DNA of 64,000 bases from Pseudoxanthomonas mexicana (GCF_001556105.1 NZ_LSIF01000051.1:1-64000); one strand, 5' to 3'; shown: positions 1-10,564, numbered from the stretch's first letter. Program-made: numbers and translations. Notes: generated from the sequence alone by a model not told the origin.

Positions 1-131
1 GGGATCAGCAATGCAAGCAGGGCCGCTGCGTGCAACGCGATCACGAAGGCAATACCGATGATACGGGGCCAGTTGAGGCTGTTGTCCTCTTCCTCTTCCC
101 GATACCTGTTGATGACCAGTTGTTCAGCCAT
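1..131 (-). CDS. tonB: TonB energy transducer, N-terminal part (runs off left edge)
   Basis: Only the first 43 codons are in the window. They encode a short acidic cytoplasmic stretch (MAEQLVINRYREEEED) followed by a hydrophobic segment starting near residue 24 (IIGIAFVIALHAAALLALLI). A single N-terminal anchor with a His in the membrane segment is the TonB layout; TonB couples the proton gradient through ExbB/ExbD to outer-membrane receptors. The position left of the TPR, M48, CPBP and gyrB genes matches the tonB locus of xanthomonads near oriC, where exbB and exbD follow. The periplasmic domain is outside the window, so the call rests on the anchor and on synteny. Confidence 0.75.
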   Translation of the reverse strand, partial: MAEQLVINRYREEEEDNSLNWPRIIGIAFVIALHAAALLALLI

Positions 132-189
132 GCGCCAATTAACTCAAGGTTGATACGGGCGCCGAGGCGCCTCGTTGATTCTGGATCCT

Positions 190-208
190 GCCGGTGGTTT
201 TCACCGGC
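190..208 (-). terminator. Hairpin between the TPR gene and tonB
   Basis: GCCGGTG and CACCGGC pair around a GTTTT loop in the 158-bp gap downstream of the TPR gene and upstream of tonB. There is no long T run after it on the minus strand, so it may be a weak terminator or an mRNA processing structure. Confidence 0.35.
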
Positions 209-289
209 GGAATCCTCAGCTTATACCAATCCGACGCCCCGTTGCCATCATCCGTATGGATTTTTGGCCTTCGGTGTCAGTGGATCCTG

Positions 290-1480
290 TCACGGCAGCG
301 CGATGATCTTCTTCGCGTCGTCCGGCTTCTTCAATCCCTTGTCCAATGCGGCACGCGCGGCCGCCTTGGCTTCCGGGATCCGGTCTTCCTGCCACAGCAC
401 ACGCGCCAGGTTGAGGTAGGTTTCGCCATTCGGCGCCAGTGGCGCAGCCTTCTGCCAGGCTGCGATGGCCTGGGGGATCTGCTCGGAGTAGTAATAGGCC
501 TGCGCAAGCGCCAACTGGGTCTGGTAGTCGGGCTTGAGGACACCCTTCTGCAGGCCCTCGTTGACGACGGAAATGACCTCTTTTTCCTTGCCATCCATGT
601 TCGCGTACGTCACGTAGAGCTGACGGTACTCCTTCTCTTCGGTCAGCTGACCCGCCGCACGCATTTTCTCCAGCGTGGCCGCCGCCTTGTCGAACTGATC
701 CGCCTGCTGATACGTCGACACGAGGTTGAGTTGCGCTTTCTTGTCGGTCGGATTTTTGGCGGCCATCTGCTCGGCGATCTTCACCGCTTCAGCCGGACGG
801 TCGGCGTTGACCAGCGACGCCAGCAGCAGGCCATACCAGTTGTCCTTGGGCTCAGGCGTGGACGCAATCGCCTTCTCGAGTACCGGAATGGCTTCCGCGT
901 ACTTTTCCATCTGGTACAGCGCCTGACCCTTCTGGATGAGGTCTTCCGGCTTGTTGGATTTTGTTTCGGCCAGATAGCGGTCGAGATTGGCCATGCCCGG
1001 GGCGAACTCTTCGTCCTGCAACTGAAGCTGCGCCAGCATCACCATCGCCTGGTAATGGCCGTTGTTGTCCAACGCGTTCAGATCGACCGCTTGCTGCAAC
1101 AGCTGTTTGGCAGTAGCGGTGTCGTCGAGGTTGTACGCCGCCTGAGCGCCGAGCTGGGCCGCCATCGCCTTGTCGTATTCGTTCGCATTGGGTTCGGCGA
1201 GCAACTCCTTGGCCAGCGTCAGCGTCTCCGCGTCGTTGCCTTCCTTCTCGTACGCCTTGAAGAGCTTGCTCAACTTGCCCTGCATCTTGCTGGATGCCTT
1301 GGCCTTCGGCTCCTCGCGCGTCGCGTCGGGATAACGCACTTCAACCTTGCTGCTGTTCTTGCGGCCGCCGCGATCCGGCGAGCGGGCGTCATACGCCACG
1401 GCATCGGCGACTACCGCGCCGCCGAAAGCAGTCAACAACATCAGGCTAAGAAGGGTCTTCTGCGGCATGCGGTGCTTCAT
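290..1480 (-). CDS. Exported tetratricopeptide-repeat protein next to tonB
   Basis: This 396-residue protein starts with a signal peptide (basic MKHRMPQK, hydrophobic core to about residue 22, cleavage near ADA). A basic, Lys/Ser-rich stretch follows, and the rest is helical repeats with TPR spacing, for example around ALYQMEKYAEAIPVLEKAI and ALAQAYYYSEQIPQAIAAW. The open frame extends 7 codons further upstream, but the ATG at 1480 has an ACGAGG ribosome site about 8 bases ahead and begins the signal peptide. It is transcribed toward tonB, 158 bp away. TPR proteins are also encoded next to tonB/exbB/exbD sets in vibrios, so a role in organising the TonB complex is a reasonable inference. The sequence shows no catalytic motif. 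Confidence 0.75.
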   Translation of the reverse strand: MKHRMPQKTLLSLMLLTAFGGAVVADAVAYDARSPDRGGRKNSSKVEVRYPDATREEPKAKASSKMQGKLSKLFKAYEKEGNDAETLTLAKELLAEPNANEYDKAMAAQLGAQAAYNLDDTATAKQLLQQAVDLNALDNNGHYQAMVMLAQLQLQDEEFAPGMANLDRYLAETKSNKPEDLIQKGQALYQMEKYAEAIPVLEKAIASTPEPKDNWYGLLLASLVNADRPAEAVKIAEQMAAKNPTDKKAQLNLVSTYQQADQFDKAAATLEKMRAAGQLTEEKEYRQLYVTYANMDGKEKEVISVVNEGLQKGVLKPDYQTQLALAQAYYYSEQIPQAIAAWQKAAPLAPNGETYLNLARVLWQEDRIPEAKAAARAALDKGLKKPDDAKKIIALP

Positions 1481-1614
1481 GTCTGAACCTCGTGGGGCCA
1501 TGCAGAGGAGGGATGACCCTTGCCGTCTGCGTGCGGGGCCGGCAAAACTAACAGAAACAGGGGGAAGGCGGATACCGTTTTAGGTGTTGCTACGCAGCAA
1601 TACTGTGCCGTGTG

Positions 1615-2421
1615 TCAGCCGCATTTCGGTGTGTTTCCGGCCTTCCTGGCCGCCTCGTACGTGGGTACGAGGGAGGGCGCGTCACGTTCGAGTTCGCGGA
1701 TGCGGTTCGCCGGATCGGGGTGTGTCGACAACCATTGGGGCGAACGACCCCCACTGGCGGCCATCATGTTCTGCCACAAACCCACTGCCTGGCGCGGGTC
1801 GAACCCCGCCTGTGCCATCAAGCGCTGGCCGACGATATCGGCCTCGCTCTCCTGCTCCCGTGAGCCGGGGAGCAGGAAGACGGTTTGTGCGGTCATGCCG
1901 CCAATCTGGTTGGCCGTGTTGGCGGCGCCCTGCCCGTAGCGTGCCCCCAGAAGTGCACTGATAACGCCGACGCCCGTCTGCGCGCCCATCTGGCGGGTGA
2001 TGCGTTCTTCATGGTGGCGTGCAATCACGTGGCCTATTTCGTGGCCGAGCACCGCGGCCAACTGCTCCTGGTTCTTGGCAACGGTGAGGATGCCCGTGTT
2101 GACGCCGACCTTGCCTCCGGGTAGCGCGAATGCGTTGGGCTCGTTGTCGGTGAACACAGCCGTTTCCCAAGCGACGCTACGCTGTTCCGGTGGCAACTGG
2201 CGCACCAAAGCGTTGACCACGCAAGTGACGTAGGCATTCTGCTTCGCGTCCCGGTTGAGGGTTTCCTTCGCCTTGGCTTCGGCGAAGGCCTGCGCGCCCA
2301 GCTGGTCGAGCTGCTCCTGTGAGACTCCCCCCACCATCTGCGTTCGCCCGGTGGGCGAGGTGGTGGTGGCACAGGCGGTCAAGCCCAGCACCATGGCGGT
2401 TCCGAGGATCCGGAGTTTCAT
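1615..2421 (-). CDS. M48-family zinc metallopeptidase lipoprotein
   Basis: The 268-residue product opens with a lipoprotein signal ending in the lipobox LTAC, so it is probably anchored in the outer membrane facing the periplasm. The zinc site reads GHEIGHVIARHHEER (HExxH), with the third ligand glutamate in SEADIVGQRL. This is the layout of the LoiP/BepA-type M48 proteases that maintain outer-membrane proteins. The start at 2421 was preferred to an upstream ATG in the same frame because it begins the signal peptide and follows an AGGGGGCG ribosome site. It sits between the TPR and CPBP genes on the same strand with about 70-130 bp gaps. The exact substrate is unknown. Confidence 0.85.
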   Translation of the reverse strand: MKLRILGTAMVLGLTACATTTSPTGRTQMVGGVSQEQLDQLGAQAFAEAKAKETLNRDAKQNAYVTCVVNALVRQLPPEQRSVAWETAVFTDNEPNAFALPGGKVGVNTGILTVAKNQEQLAAVLGHEIGHVIARHHEERITRQMGAQTGVGVISALLGARYGQGAANTANQIGGMTAQTVFLLPGSREQESEADIVGQRLMAQAGFDPRQAVGLWQNMMAASGGRSPQWLSTHPDPANRIRELERDAPSLVPTYEAARKAGNTPKCG

Positions 2422-2490
2422 GTTCGCCCCCTGCGACATTGCGTGACACCAGAGTCTGGGCAAGCGCGTCTTAAACTTTTGTCAATCACA

Positions 2491-3309
2491 TTAGACCTGC
2501 GCACCGCCGTAAACCTGCAGGACAGCCAGCGCTATCGCGTTGTTCAGGATATGCGCGGTGATCGGCGCCCATAGGGTCCGGGTGTGCTGGTACACCCAGG
2601 CGAAGATCGCACCCATGCCGGCATACACCAGGATCAGGAACAGCGTGCTGGTTGGCGGCTTGCCATTGAGGCCGGGCAGCTCATGGACGAACGCAAAGAC
2701 CACGCTGCTCAACACCAGACCCAAGACCGGCCACCCTGCTTGCCACAAGCGTCCGAACAGGACGCGCCGGAACAGTAGCTCTTCGTAAAGGGGGGCCAGC
2801 ACAACCGCAAAGAGCGGCAGGAAGATGGGGTACTGGGCGAAGCCGGCCTCGATCAGGTCGAGATTGCTGGGCTTGAGATCCAGACCCAGCGCGCGACCGC
2901 CAGCGCTCATGAGCGTACTGAAGACGAAGGTCGCCAATCCCGCTGCCAACGCCCACCACCAGGTGCGAGCATGGCGAAGGCGGGACAAGGATTCCTGTCG
3001 CTCGACCAGGCTTGCACGTCGGCGCCACGCGTAGAGCAAGACAGCGGTTCCGCCCGTGCTGACCAACGTCGCCACGATGAGGAACAGGACGGGAGGTGTT
3101 CCCAGGTTGGCCTGTATTGCCTGCGCGTCCAGCGTGCCGCTTCGCGCCAGCTGTACGCCACGCCACGCCGCCCAACCGAACACCCCCGCCATCAGCATCG
3201 AGAACGACAGCGTGATGGCGAGCGCCACATCGACGGCGAACGCCGTCAGCACGCTGCGCAACGGCAGCGCGATCGGGGATGCGTCGGGCGATGCGCTCGG
3301 CGGCGTCAT
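2491..3309 (-). CDS. CPBP-family intramembrane metalloprotease (CAAX/Abi type)
   Basis: The 272-residue polytopic membrane protein has the three conserved CPBP motifs: EELLFRR (EExxxR) in the third quarter, then FVHE (FxxxH), and finally HILNN (HxxxN). These residues form the active site of the Rce1/Abi intramembrane protease family. Hydrophobic segments cover about residues 15-45, 72-92, 112-132 and several more to the C-terminus. It starts just 10 bp after the gyrB stop on the same strand, so it may be co-transcribed with gyrB. The family includes prenyl-protein endopeptidases and bacteriocin self-immunity proteins; nothing in the neighbourhood identifies the substrate here. Confidence 0.85.
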   Translation of the reverse strand: MTPPSASPDASPIALPLRSVLTAFAVDVALAITLSFSMLMAGVFGWAAWRGVQLARSGTLDAQAIQANLGTPPVLFLIVATLVSTGGTAVLLYAWRRRASLVERQESLSRLRHARTWWWALAAGLATFVFSTLMSAGGRALGLDLKPSNLDLIEAGFAQYPIFLPLFAVVLAPLYEELLFRRVLFGRLWQAGWPVLGLVLSSVVFAFVHELPGLNGKPPTSTLFLILVYAGMGAIFAWVYQHTRTLWAPITAHILNNAIALAVLQVYGGAQV

Positions 3310-3319
3310 CCTCGAAACA

Positions 3320-5854
<2,535 letters not shown>

Positions 5855-5864
5855 TCAATGCGAA

Positions 5865-5870
5865 ATTATA
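5865..5870 (-). promoter_or_regulatory. Candidate -10 box for gyrB
   Basis: Read on the minus strand this is TATAAT, about 80 bases upstream of the gyrB ATG in the recF-gyrB gap. No convincing -35 hexamer is seen 16-18 bases upstream (AAGGTC region), so gyrB may have a promoter of its own, but this is uncertain. Confidence 0.4.
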
Positions 5871-5896
5871 GCACTGGTGGGCACTTAGACCTTGCT

Positions 5897-7003
5897 TCAG
5901 ACGTCCGAGAGGCGGGTCACCTCGCCGTGTTCCACGTGGAACAGAGCGTGGGACACGCGGGCTTCCTCCAGTCCTGTTGGCTTTTCGGTACCTGTGATGA
6001 AGACCTGCGCGCCACTGGCGAGTAGCCGCTCCAGAATCCGACGCTGATGGTAGCGATCCAGCTCGGATGCCAGATCATCCAAGGCAATGATCGGCCACTC
6101 ACCACGTCGGCGCGCGAAGTCTTCCGCTTGGGCCAGCAGGCAGGAGAGGGCGGTGAGCTTGGCCTGACCTCGCGACAAGGTTTCGCGCTGGGCTACGTTT
6201 GTGTACTCGATGCGCCAGTCGGCCCGGTGTGGACCCACTGTGGTGTAGCCAGCGACACGGTCTCGATCCCGCGCGAGCAACAACGCGTCCGCTAACGCCA
6301 GTTCGTGACGCCGCCAACCGGACTGGAATATCAGGGTCGCGGAGCCCAAGGAGGGGGCGAGCTCATCCACGACAGTGGCGAGATCTCGCTGCAGGGCATC
6401 CAGATAACGCTGCCGATGATCCGTTAGTGGTTCGCCGGCCTCGGCCAGCTCATGATCCCAAGCATCCAGCTGAGCGCCTCCCATGCCGGCTTTCAACAAT
6501 GCATTCCGCTGCTTGAGCGCCCGTGCGTACCGCCGCCACAAGTGAAGGAAGCCGCCTTCATGTCCCTGTTCCACGTGGAACAAGCCCCAATCCATGAATC
6601 GGCGGCGCGGTTCGCCGCCGCCAGTAACCAAAGCGTGGCTGCCGGGTTCGAAGCTGACGACCGCCAAGGCGGCACAAAGATCCCCCAGCTGGGACACGTT
6701 CTCACCATCCAGTCGACCGGTCCACGTCTGGCCCGTGTGCCGGAGACCCGCCCGCCGGACCCGAGAATGCGCGGCTTCATGCCACTCGACGAAGACTTCC
6801 AACGCTTCGGCCTGCGTCCGAACCAGGCCATCCCTCACACGCCCACGAAAGCTGCGGCCGTACGCCATCAGGTGCAATGCCTCCAACAGACTGGTTTTAC
6901 CGGCGCCGTTGTCGCCCGTAATCAGGTTCAGTCCTTTTTCGGGCGCAAGCGCCACATGATCGAAACGCCTCAGCCCGCTTGCCTCCAGTCGGGTTACCTG
7001 CAT
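5897..7003 (-). CDS. recF: DNA replication and repair protein RecF
   Basis: RecF is an SMC-like ATPase that loads RecA on gapped DNA with RecO and RecR. The 368-residue protein has the P-loop GDNGAGKTSLLEALHLM near residue 35, the RecF signature TLSRGQAKLTAL near 290, and the Walker B region IIALDDLASELD near 320. The frame is open 13 codons further upstream, but the ATG at 7003 (MQVTRLEASGLRRFD) gives the length and N-terminus usual in xanthomonads. It lies between dnaN and gyrB. Two perfect parS palindromes are inside the coding sequence, so this gene body also serves as chromosome-segregation DNA. Confidence 0.96.
   Translation of the reverse strand: MQVTRLEASGLRRFDHVALAPEKGLNLITGDNGAGKTSLLEALHLMAYGRSFRGRVRDGLVRTQAEALEVFVEWHEAAHSRVRRAGLRHTGQTWTGRLDGENVSQLGDLCAALAVVSFEPGSHALVTGGGEPRRRFMDWGLFHVEQGHEGGFLHLWRRYARALKQRNALLKAGMGGAQLDAWDHELAEAGEPLTDHRQRYLDALQRDLATVVDELAPSLGSATLIFQSGWRRHELALADALLLARDRDRVAGYTTVGPHRADWRIEYTNVAQRETLSRGQAKLTALSCLLAQAEDFARRRGEWPIIALDDLASELDRYHQRRILERLLASGAQVFITGTEKPTGLEEARVSHALFHVEHGEVTRLSDV
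5928..5943. promoter_or_regulatory. parS site 1 (ParB binding), inside recF
   Basis: TGTTCCACGTGGAACA is a perfect 16-bp palindrome matching the parS form used by Pseudomonas and relatives. It lies in the last 20 codons of recF, about 2.5 kb from the oriC region. Confidence 0.88.
6567..6582. promoter_or_regulatory. parS site 2 (ParB binding), inside recF
   Basis: This is a second, identical TGTTCCACGTGGAACA palindrome in the middle of recF. It encodes the residues FHVEQ and is exactly 639 bp from site 1. Two perfect 16-mers so close together are very unlikely by chance. Confidence 0.9.
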
Positions 7004-7150
7004 GACGACCAGCTCGCGCAAGACGATTGGTCCGAGGCGCACCCGGGATACAGCGACGGAAAAGAGGAGGTAAACAGCAACGACATGGGCAAAATTCTAG
7101 TGCGGGAGGCGTCAGCCACTGTGTGAAGCCCTTCTTGCAGCATCTGAAAC

Positions 7151-7180
7151 GACATCGCCCGGTTCAAGCCGGGCGATGTC
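7151..7180 (-). terminator. Hairpin after dnaN
   Basis: GACATCGCCCGG and CCGGGCGATGTC form a perfect 12-bp stem with a TTCAAG loop, 26 bp after the dnaN stop. Only a short T stretch (GTTTC) follows on the minus strand. It could terminate dnaN transcripts partially before recF. Confidence 0.6.
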
Positions 7181-7183
7181 GAG

Positions 7184-7199
7184 TGTTCCACGTGAAACA
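7184..7199. promoter_or_regulatory. parS-like site 3, between dnaN and recF
   Basis: TGTTCCACGTGAAACA differs by one base from a perfect palindrome. It combines the TGTTCCAC half of sites 1 and 2 with the GTGAAACA half of the general bacterial parS consensus. It lies 7 bp after the dnaN stop. Confidence 0.8.
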
Positions 7200-7205
7200 G
7201 GAGCG

Positions 7206-8306
7206 TCAGAGACGCAGCGGCATCACCACATGTCGTGATTTTTCGCTGCTGGCTTCGCGGACCAATGCCGATGAGTTGGCGTCGCGCAATTGCAGGACGA
7301 TGTGCTCATCGCGCAGCGCCGAAAGCGCATCCAGCAGATAGTTCACATTGAAGCCGATCGCCAAGCCGTCGACCTTGGTATCCGCCTCGACCTCTTCCTG
7401 CGCCTCTTCCTGCTCCGGATTGTGGGCGCTGATCTTGAGCTGGCCGGGCGATACCTCGACACGGACGCCGCGATACTTCTCGTTCGAAAGGATCGCGGCA
7501 CGCTGCAAGGCAGCCCGCAGCACTTCACGATCCAGCAGGACCTCGCGATCCGCGCCGATAGGAACGACCGCCGCGTAATCCGGGAAGCGGCCGTCGATCA
7601 GCTTGGAGGTAAAGGTGACATCGTCGCGCTTCACGCGGATGTGGCTACGGCCGACCTCCAGTTCCAGCGACCGATCACCGCCTTCAAGCAGGCGCTGCAA
7701 TTCGGTCACGCCCTTGCGCGGGACGATGATCTGGCGCTTGCCGACAGGTGATCCCTCCAGCTGCGACTCGCACATCGCCAGTCGGTGACCATCGGTCGCC
7801 ACACAACGCAGCGTGCGCTCACTCAGATCGAACAGCAGGCCGTTGAGGTAATAGCGGACGTCCTGCTGGGCCATGGCGAACGAAGTCCGTTCGATCAGCT
7901 CCTTCAACGTCGCTTCCGGCACTTCGATCCGCTCGGTGGCTTCCACCTCGTCCACCGACGGGAAGTCATTGGCAGGCAACGTCGCCAGCGTGAACCTGCT
8001 GCGGCCTGCTTGCACCGTGACTTTGTCGCCCGTCTGACTGACGGTGACTTTACTGCCATCGGGCAGAGCACGAATGATGTCGAACAACTTGCGGGCGGGG
8101 ATTGTCGTCTCGCCGTCCTGCGCATCATCGACAGCAATCCTGGAAATCATCTCGACTTCCAGATCAGTGCCGGTCAGCGAGAGCTGTCCGTTCTGCACCT
8201 GGACCAGGAAATTCGCCAGGACCGGCAACGTCTGCCGGCGTTCGACCACGTTGACCACTTGGGCCAAGGGCTTGAGGAAGACTTCGCGCTGCAGACTGAA
8301 ACGCAT
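7206..8306 (-). CDS. dnaN: DNA polymerase III beta subunit (sliding clamp)
   Basis: DnaN forms the ring-shaped processivity clamp for DNA polymerase III and recruits many replication and repair proteins. The 366-residue protein has the usual length and three-fold repeated domain arrangement: MRFSLQREVFLKPLAQV at the start, the second domain near RTSFAMAQQDVRYYLNG, and the C-terminal HVVMPLRL strand. It follows dnaA and the oriC region on the same strand. The ATG at 8306 is the only plausible start. A hairpin and a parS-like site follow the stop codon. Confidence 0.98.
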   Translation of the reverse strand: MRFSLQREVFLKPLAQVVNVVERRQTLPVLANFLVQVQNGQLSLTGTDLEVEMISRIAVDDAQDGETTIPARKLFDIIRALPDGSKVTVSQTGDKVTVQAGRSRFTLATLPANDFPSVDEVEATERIEVPEATLKELIERTSFAMAQQDVRYYLNGLLFDLSERTLRCVATDGHRLAMCESQLEGSPVGKRQIIVPRKGVTELQRLLEGGDRSLELEVGRSHIRVKRDDVTFTSKLIDGRFPDYAAVVPIGADREVLLDREVLRAALQRAAILSNEKYRGVRVEVSPGQLKISAHNPEQEEAQEEVEADTKVDGLAIGFNVNYLLDALSALRDEHIVLQLRDANSSALVREASSEKSRHVVMPLRL

Positions 8307-8471
8307 GAGTGTTGGAGCCCCTTCGCTTTGGATTTTTAAGACTAAAAGCTTAAAAGCTGGTGGTGGTGGTAGGCACGAAAATTCGGGAAAACCATTACAA
8401 CTATTTGAATTTCATGTGTTTTTTACTCCAACAACCCGGTGGACATGGGGTGGTGGACCGGCAGTGAAACC

Positions 8472-8480
8472 TGTGGACAA
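8472..8480 (-). promoter_or_regulatory. DnaA box variant
   Basis: On the minus strand this reads TTGTCCACA, one base from the TTATCCACA consensus. Confidence 0.65.
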
Positions 8481-8506
8481 CTTTCGCCGTCGAAACGGCA
8501 CACATC

Positions 8507-8515
8507 TTATCCACA
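8507..8515 (+). promoter_or_regulatory. DnaA box, perfect consensus
   Basis: This reads TTATCCACA, the strict high-affinity DnaA box, in the middle of the dnaN-dnaA gap. Confidence 0.88.
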
Positions 8516-8566
8516 GATCGTGTGCCCACTTGCCCACGGAGTTGTCCGTTGTCCGCCGTTATCGCC

Positions 8567-8575
8567 TTGTCTACA
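8567..8575 (+). promoter_or_regulatory. DnaA box variant
   Basis: This reads TTGTCTACA, two bases from consensus, in the same orientation as the perfect box 60 bp away. Confidence 0.5.
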
Positions 8576-8737
8576 GTTGCTCCACGGCATCCGGATGCGA
8601 TCTACACGACCAACCCCAGCATGCGTATCGCCGCCATTCCTGCTCGCGAAACCCCACAACCACCTGCCGCCTTGTCTGGACGATGTCGCCGTCAGCATGC
8701 TGGCTCACCACCCACGTACTTGAACACGGTTGCCGCG

Positions 8738-10066
8738 TTACTCGCTGAGCTTGCGGATCAGCTTGTCCCAATCTTCCCGCAACTTGCCATCCGCTTCCAT
8801 CAGCGTGCGGATCTGTCGACAGGCATGCAGCACGGTCGTGTGGTCACGGCCAGCGAACGCGTCGCCGATTTCAGGCAGGCTGTGTTCGGTCAATTCCTTG
8901 GCCAAAGCCATCGCTACCTGTCGCGGCCGCGCCAGTGAACGCGTGCGACGCTTGGACAGCAAGTCCTTGATCTGAAGGCCGTAATAGTCTGCCACGGTCT
9001 TCTGGATATTAGGGATGCTGATCGCCTGTTGCTGCGCGCGCAGCAGGTCGCGAAGGGTTTCCTGGGCGAACTCAGGCGTGATGGCTCGACCGGTGAAGTT
9101 GGCCCGTGCGGCCAGCGTGTTGAGTGCGCCTTCCAAGTCGCGCACGTTGCTGCGCATCTTCTTGGCCAGCAGGAACGCCACGTCGTCAGGAATCTGCGCA
9201 CCGCGCTCGTGCGCCTTGGCCAGCACGATCGCCGCTCGTGTCTCGAAATCCGGTGGGTCGATCGCCACGCTCAAACCCCACGCCAAGCGTGATTTCAGGC
9301 GCGGTTCCAGACCTTCCACTTCGCGTGGATAGCGGTCGCACGTCAGGATGATCTGCTGGCGACCGTCGAACAACGCATTGAACGTGTGGAAGAACTCTTC
9401 CTGGGTACGGTCCTTTCCGGCGAAGAACTGGATGTCGTCGATCAGCAGCGCGTCGACCTGCTGGAAGCGGCGCTTGAACTGGTCCATCGACTTTTCGATC
9501 AGCGCCTTGGTCATCGCGCTGAAAAATTGCTCGCTGCGCAGATAAAGGACGCGCGCGCCGGGGTTCTGCCGCAGCATCTCGTTGCCGGCAGCGAACATCA
9601 GATGGGTCTTGCCGAGTCCGGTGCCGCCGTACAGCAGCAACGGGTTGTGCGACCGATCGCCTGGCTTCTGCGCGGCCTGCCACGCGGCGGCACGGCCGAG
9701 CTGGTTGCTGCGGCCCTCGACGAAGTTGTCGAAGGTGTAATGCGTGTCCATGTTGCCCGCGAACGGCTCCGTGGGCGCGGTGACGCTCCCACTGCTTCCC
9801 GTCAGCGAAGAAAGCGGGGCTTCGACTGGTTTGCTGCGAGAACCGATCTCCAGCGACACGTCGTCATGCCCGGCGAAATAGTCCAGCAGTTCGCGGATGC
9901 GGCCCAGGTAGCGTTCGCGGACCTGTTCCACGATGAAGGCGTTGGGTGCGTAGAGCACCATCGCATTGCTGCGCTGCTCGGCCTGCAACGGCTTCAGCCA
10001 GGTGTGTACATCCTCCGCCGGCAATTCGGCTTCCAGGCGTTCGAGGCAACGGGGCCAGGCATCCAT
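8738..10066 (-). CDS. dnaA: Chromosomal replication initiator DnaA
   Basis: DnaA binds DnaA boxes, melts oriC and loads the replicative helicase. The 442-residue protein has the N-terminal DnaB-interaction domain ([19 protein letters not shown]), the AAA+ domain with Walker [11 protein letters not shown] near residue 140 and Walker [10 protein letters not shown] near 210, and the DNA-binding domain IV signature [15 protein letters not shown] near 400. The open frame runs 20 codons further upstream, but the ATG at 10066 gives the N-terminus and length standard for xanthomonads. DnaA boxes lie both downstream (oriC) and upstream of the gene (10186-10205), consistent with autoregulation. Confidence 0.98.
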   Translation of the reverse strand: MDAWPRCLERLEAELPAEDVHTWLKPLQAEQRSNAMVLYAPNAFIVEQVRERYLGRIRELLDYFAGHDDVSLEIGSRSKPVEAPLSSLTGSSGSVTAPTEPFAGNMDTHYTFDNFVEGRSNQLGRAAAWQAAQKPGDRSHNPLLLYGGTGLGKTHLMFAAGNEMLRQNPGARVLYLRSEQFFSAMTKALIEKSMDQFKRRFQQVDALLIDDIQFFAGKDRTQEEFFHTFNALFDGRQQIILTCDRYPREVEGLEPRLKSRLAWGLSVAIDPPDFETRAAIVLAKAHERGAQIPDDVAFLLAKKMRSNVRDLEGALNTLAARANFTGRAITPEFAQETLRDLLRAQQQAISIPNIQKTVADYYGLQIKDLLSKRRTRSLARPRQVAMALAKELTEHSLPEIGDAFAGRDHTTVLHACRQIRTLMEADGKLREDWDKLIRKLSE

Positions 10067-10185
10067 CAGGTGGAACAACTCGCGAGTGGGGTCGAACAGG
10101 CCATCCCGCGTTGCCGTAGGCAGCACGGAGCGGGATCAATGGGGTCGGCCAGACTACCACCGGTGCCCGGACCCGCCAACGATCC

Positions 10186-10205
10186 TGTGTATAACATGTG
10201 GATGA
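10186..10205 (-). promoter_or_regulatory. Paired DnaA boxes upstream of dnaA
   Basis: On the minus strand, TCATCCACA is followed after two bases by TTATACACA. The second fits the relaxed consensus TTATNCACA exactly. They lie 120-140 bp upstream of the dnaA start, next to a weak candidate dnaA promoter (TTGGCG, 17 bases, TAGTCT). They probably mediate DnaA autorepression and may also belong to an extended origin. Confidence 0.65.
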
Positions 10206-10269
10206 ACGGCCGAGAGGCAGGCAGGCACGTCGTCGCGCGAAGTCGTTTGAAGCGAAAGTGCTTGAGTGG

Positions 10270-10297
10270 TTGACCGTAACCCTGTGGCTCCTATAGA
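10270..10297 (+). promoter_or_regulatory. rpmH promoter
   Basis: TTGACC (10270-10275) and TATAGA (10292-10297) are separated by 16 bases and lie 40 bp upstream of the rpmH ATG. This is close to a sigma-70 consensus and fits a highly expressed ribosomal protein gene. Confidence 0.75.
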
Positions 10298-10336
10298 ATT
10301 TCCGGTTCTTTCCACCCGCACACGCCCGAGGGCCCC

Positions 10337-10477
10337 ATGGCCACCAAGCGCACTTACCAACCCAGCAACCTGAAGCGCAAGCGCGACCATGGTTTCCGTG
10401 CCCGCATGAAGACCGCCGACGGTCGCAAGATCCTGGCCCGTCGCCGTGCCAAGGGCCGCAAGCGCCTGACCGCCTGA
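10337..10477 (+). CDS. rpmH: 50S ribosomal protein L34
   Basis: This short gene encodes 46 residues ([20 protein letters not shown] to the C-terminal KGRKRLTA). The product is extremely basic and has the conserved L34 core [20 protein letters not shown]34 is a small protein of the large ribosomal subunit. The gene starts the rightward rpmH-rnpA-yidC-mnmE cluster, divergent from dnaA, which is the standard gammaproteobacterial arrangement. A strong promoter precedes it and two hairpins separate it from rnpA. Confidence 0.98.
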   Translation: MATKRTYQPSNLKRKRDHGFRARMKTADGRKILARRRAKGRKRLTA

Positions 10478-10483
10478 TGGCTT

Positions 10484-10501
10484 GGCCGTCTTTCGACGGC
10501 C
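10484..10501 (+). terminator. Hairpin after rpmH
   Basis: GGCCGTC and GACGGCC pair around a TTTC loop, 7 bp after the rpmH stop. There is no T run, so it more likely stabilises the 3' end or attenuates transcription than fully terminates it. Confidence 0.5.
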
Positions 10502-10530
10502 GGCATCCATGCGTTCCCTGCATCAAAAGG

Positions 10531-10554
10531 AGCCCGCCCGTTCACGAGCGGGCT
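10531..10554 (+). terminator. Attenuator-like hairpin before rnpA
   Basis: AGCCCGC and GCGGGCT pair around a 10-base loop and are followed by TCTT, 11 bp before the rnpA ATG. With the preceding hairpin it can explain why far more L34 than RnpA is made from one promoter. Confidence 0.55.
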
Positions 10555-10564
10555 TCTTGCTGAG

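Larger units (their letters stand above)
8307..8737. other. oriC: oriC region between dnaN and dnaA
   Basis: This 431-bp gap has no convincing gene. It contains one perfect DnaA box (8507-8515) and two close variants (8472-8480 and 8567-8575). Two AT-rich stretches near dnaN (about 8330-8356 and 8391-8432, in DNA otherwise well above 60% GC) could be the unwinding element. Dense near-box sequences such as TTGTCCG and TGCCCACGG lie between 8520 and 8560. Gene strands diverge around this point, leftward to its left and rightward beyond dnaA, as expected at an origin. In Xanthomonas the dnaA-dnaN gap has been taken as oriC. Confidence 0.85.

Noticed and set aside
194..1486. 430-residue plus-strand open frame opposite the TPR gene
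   Set aside because: It is antisense to a protein with a signal peptide and clear TPR repeats; its translation is Arg/Leu/Val-rich without any recognisable domain, as expected for a mirror frame in GC-rich DNA.
8439..8938. Small frames on both strands in the dnaN-dnaA gap
   Set aside because: They overlap DnaA boxes and AT-rich origin DNA, lack ribosome sites and have no recognisable product.
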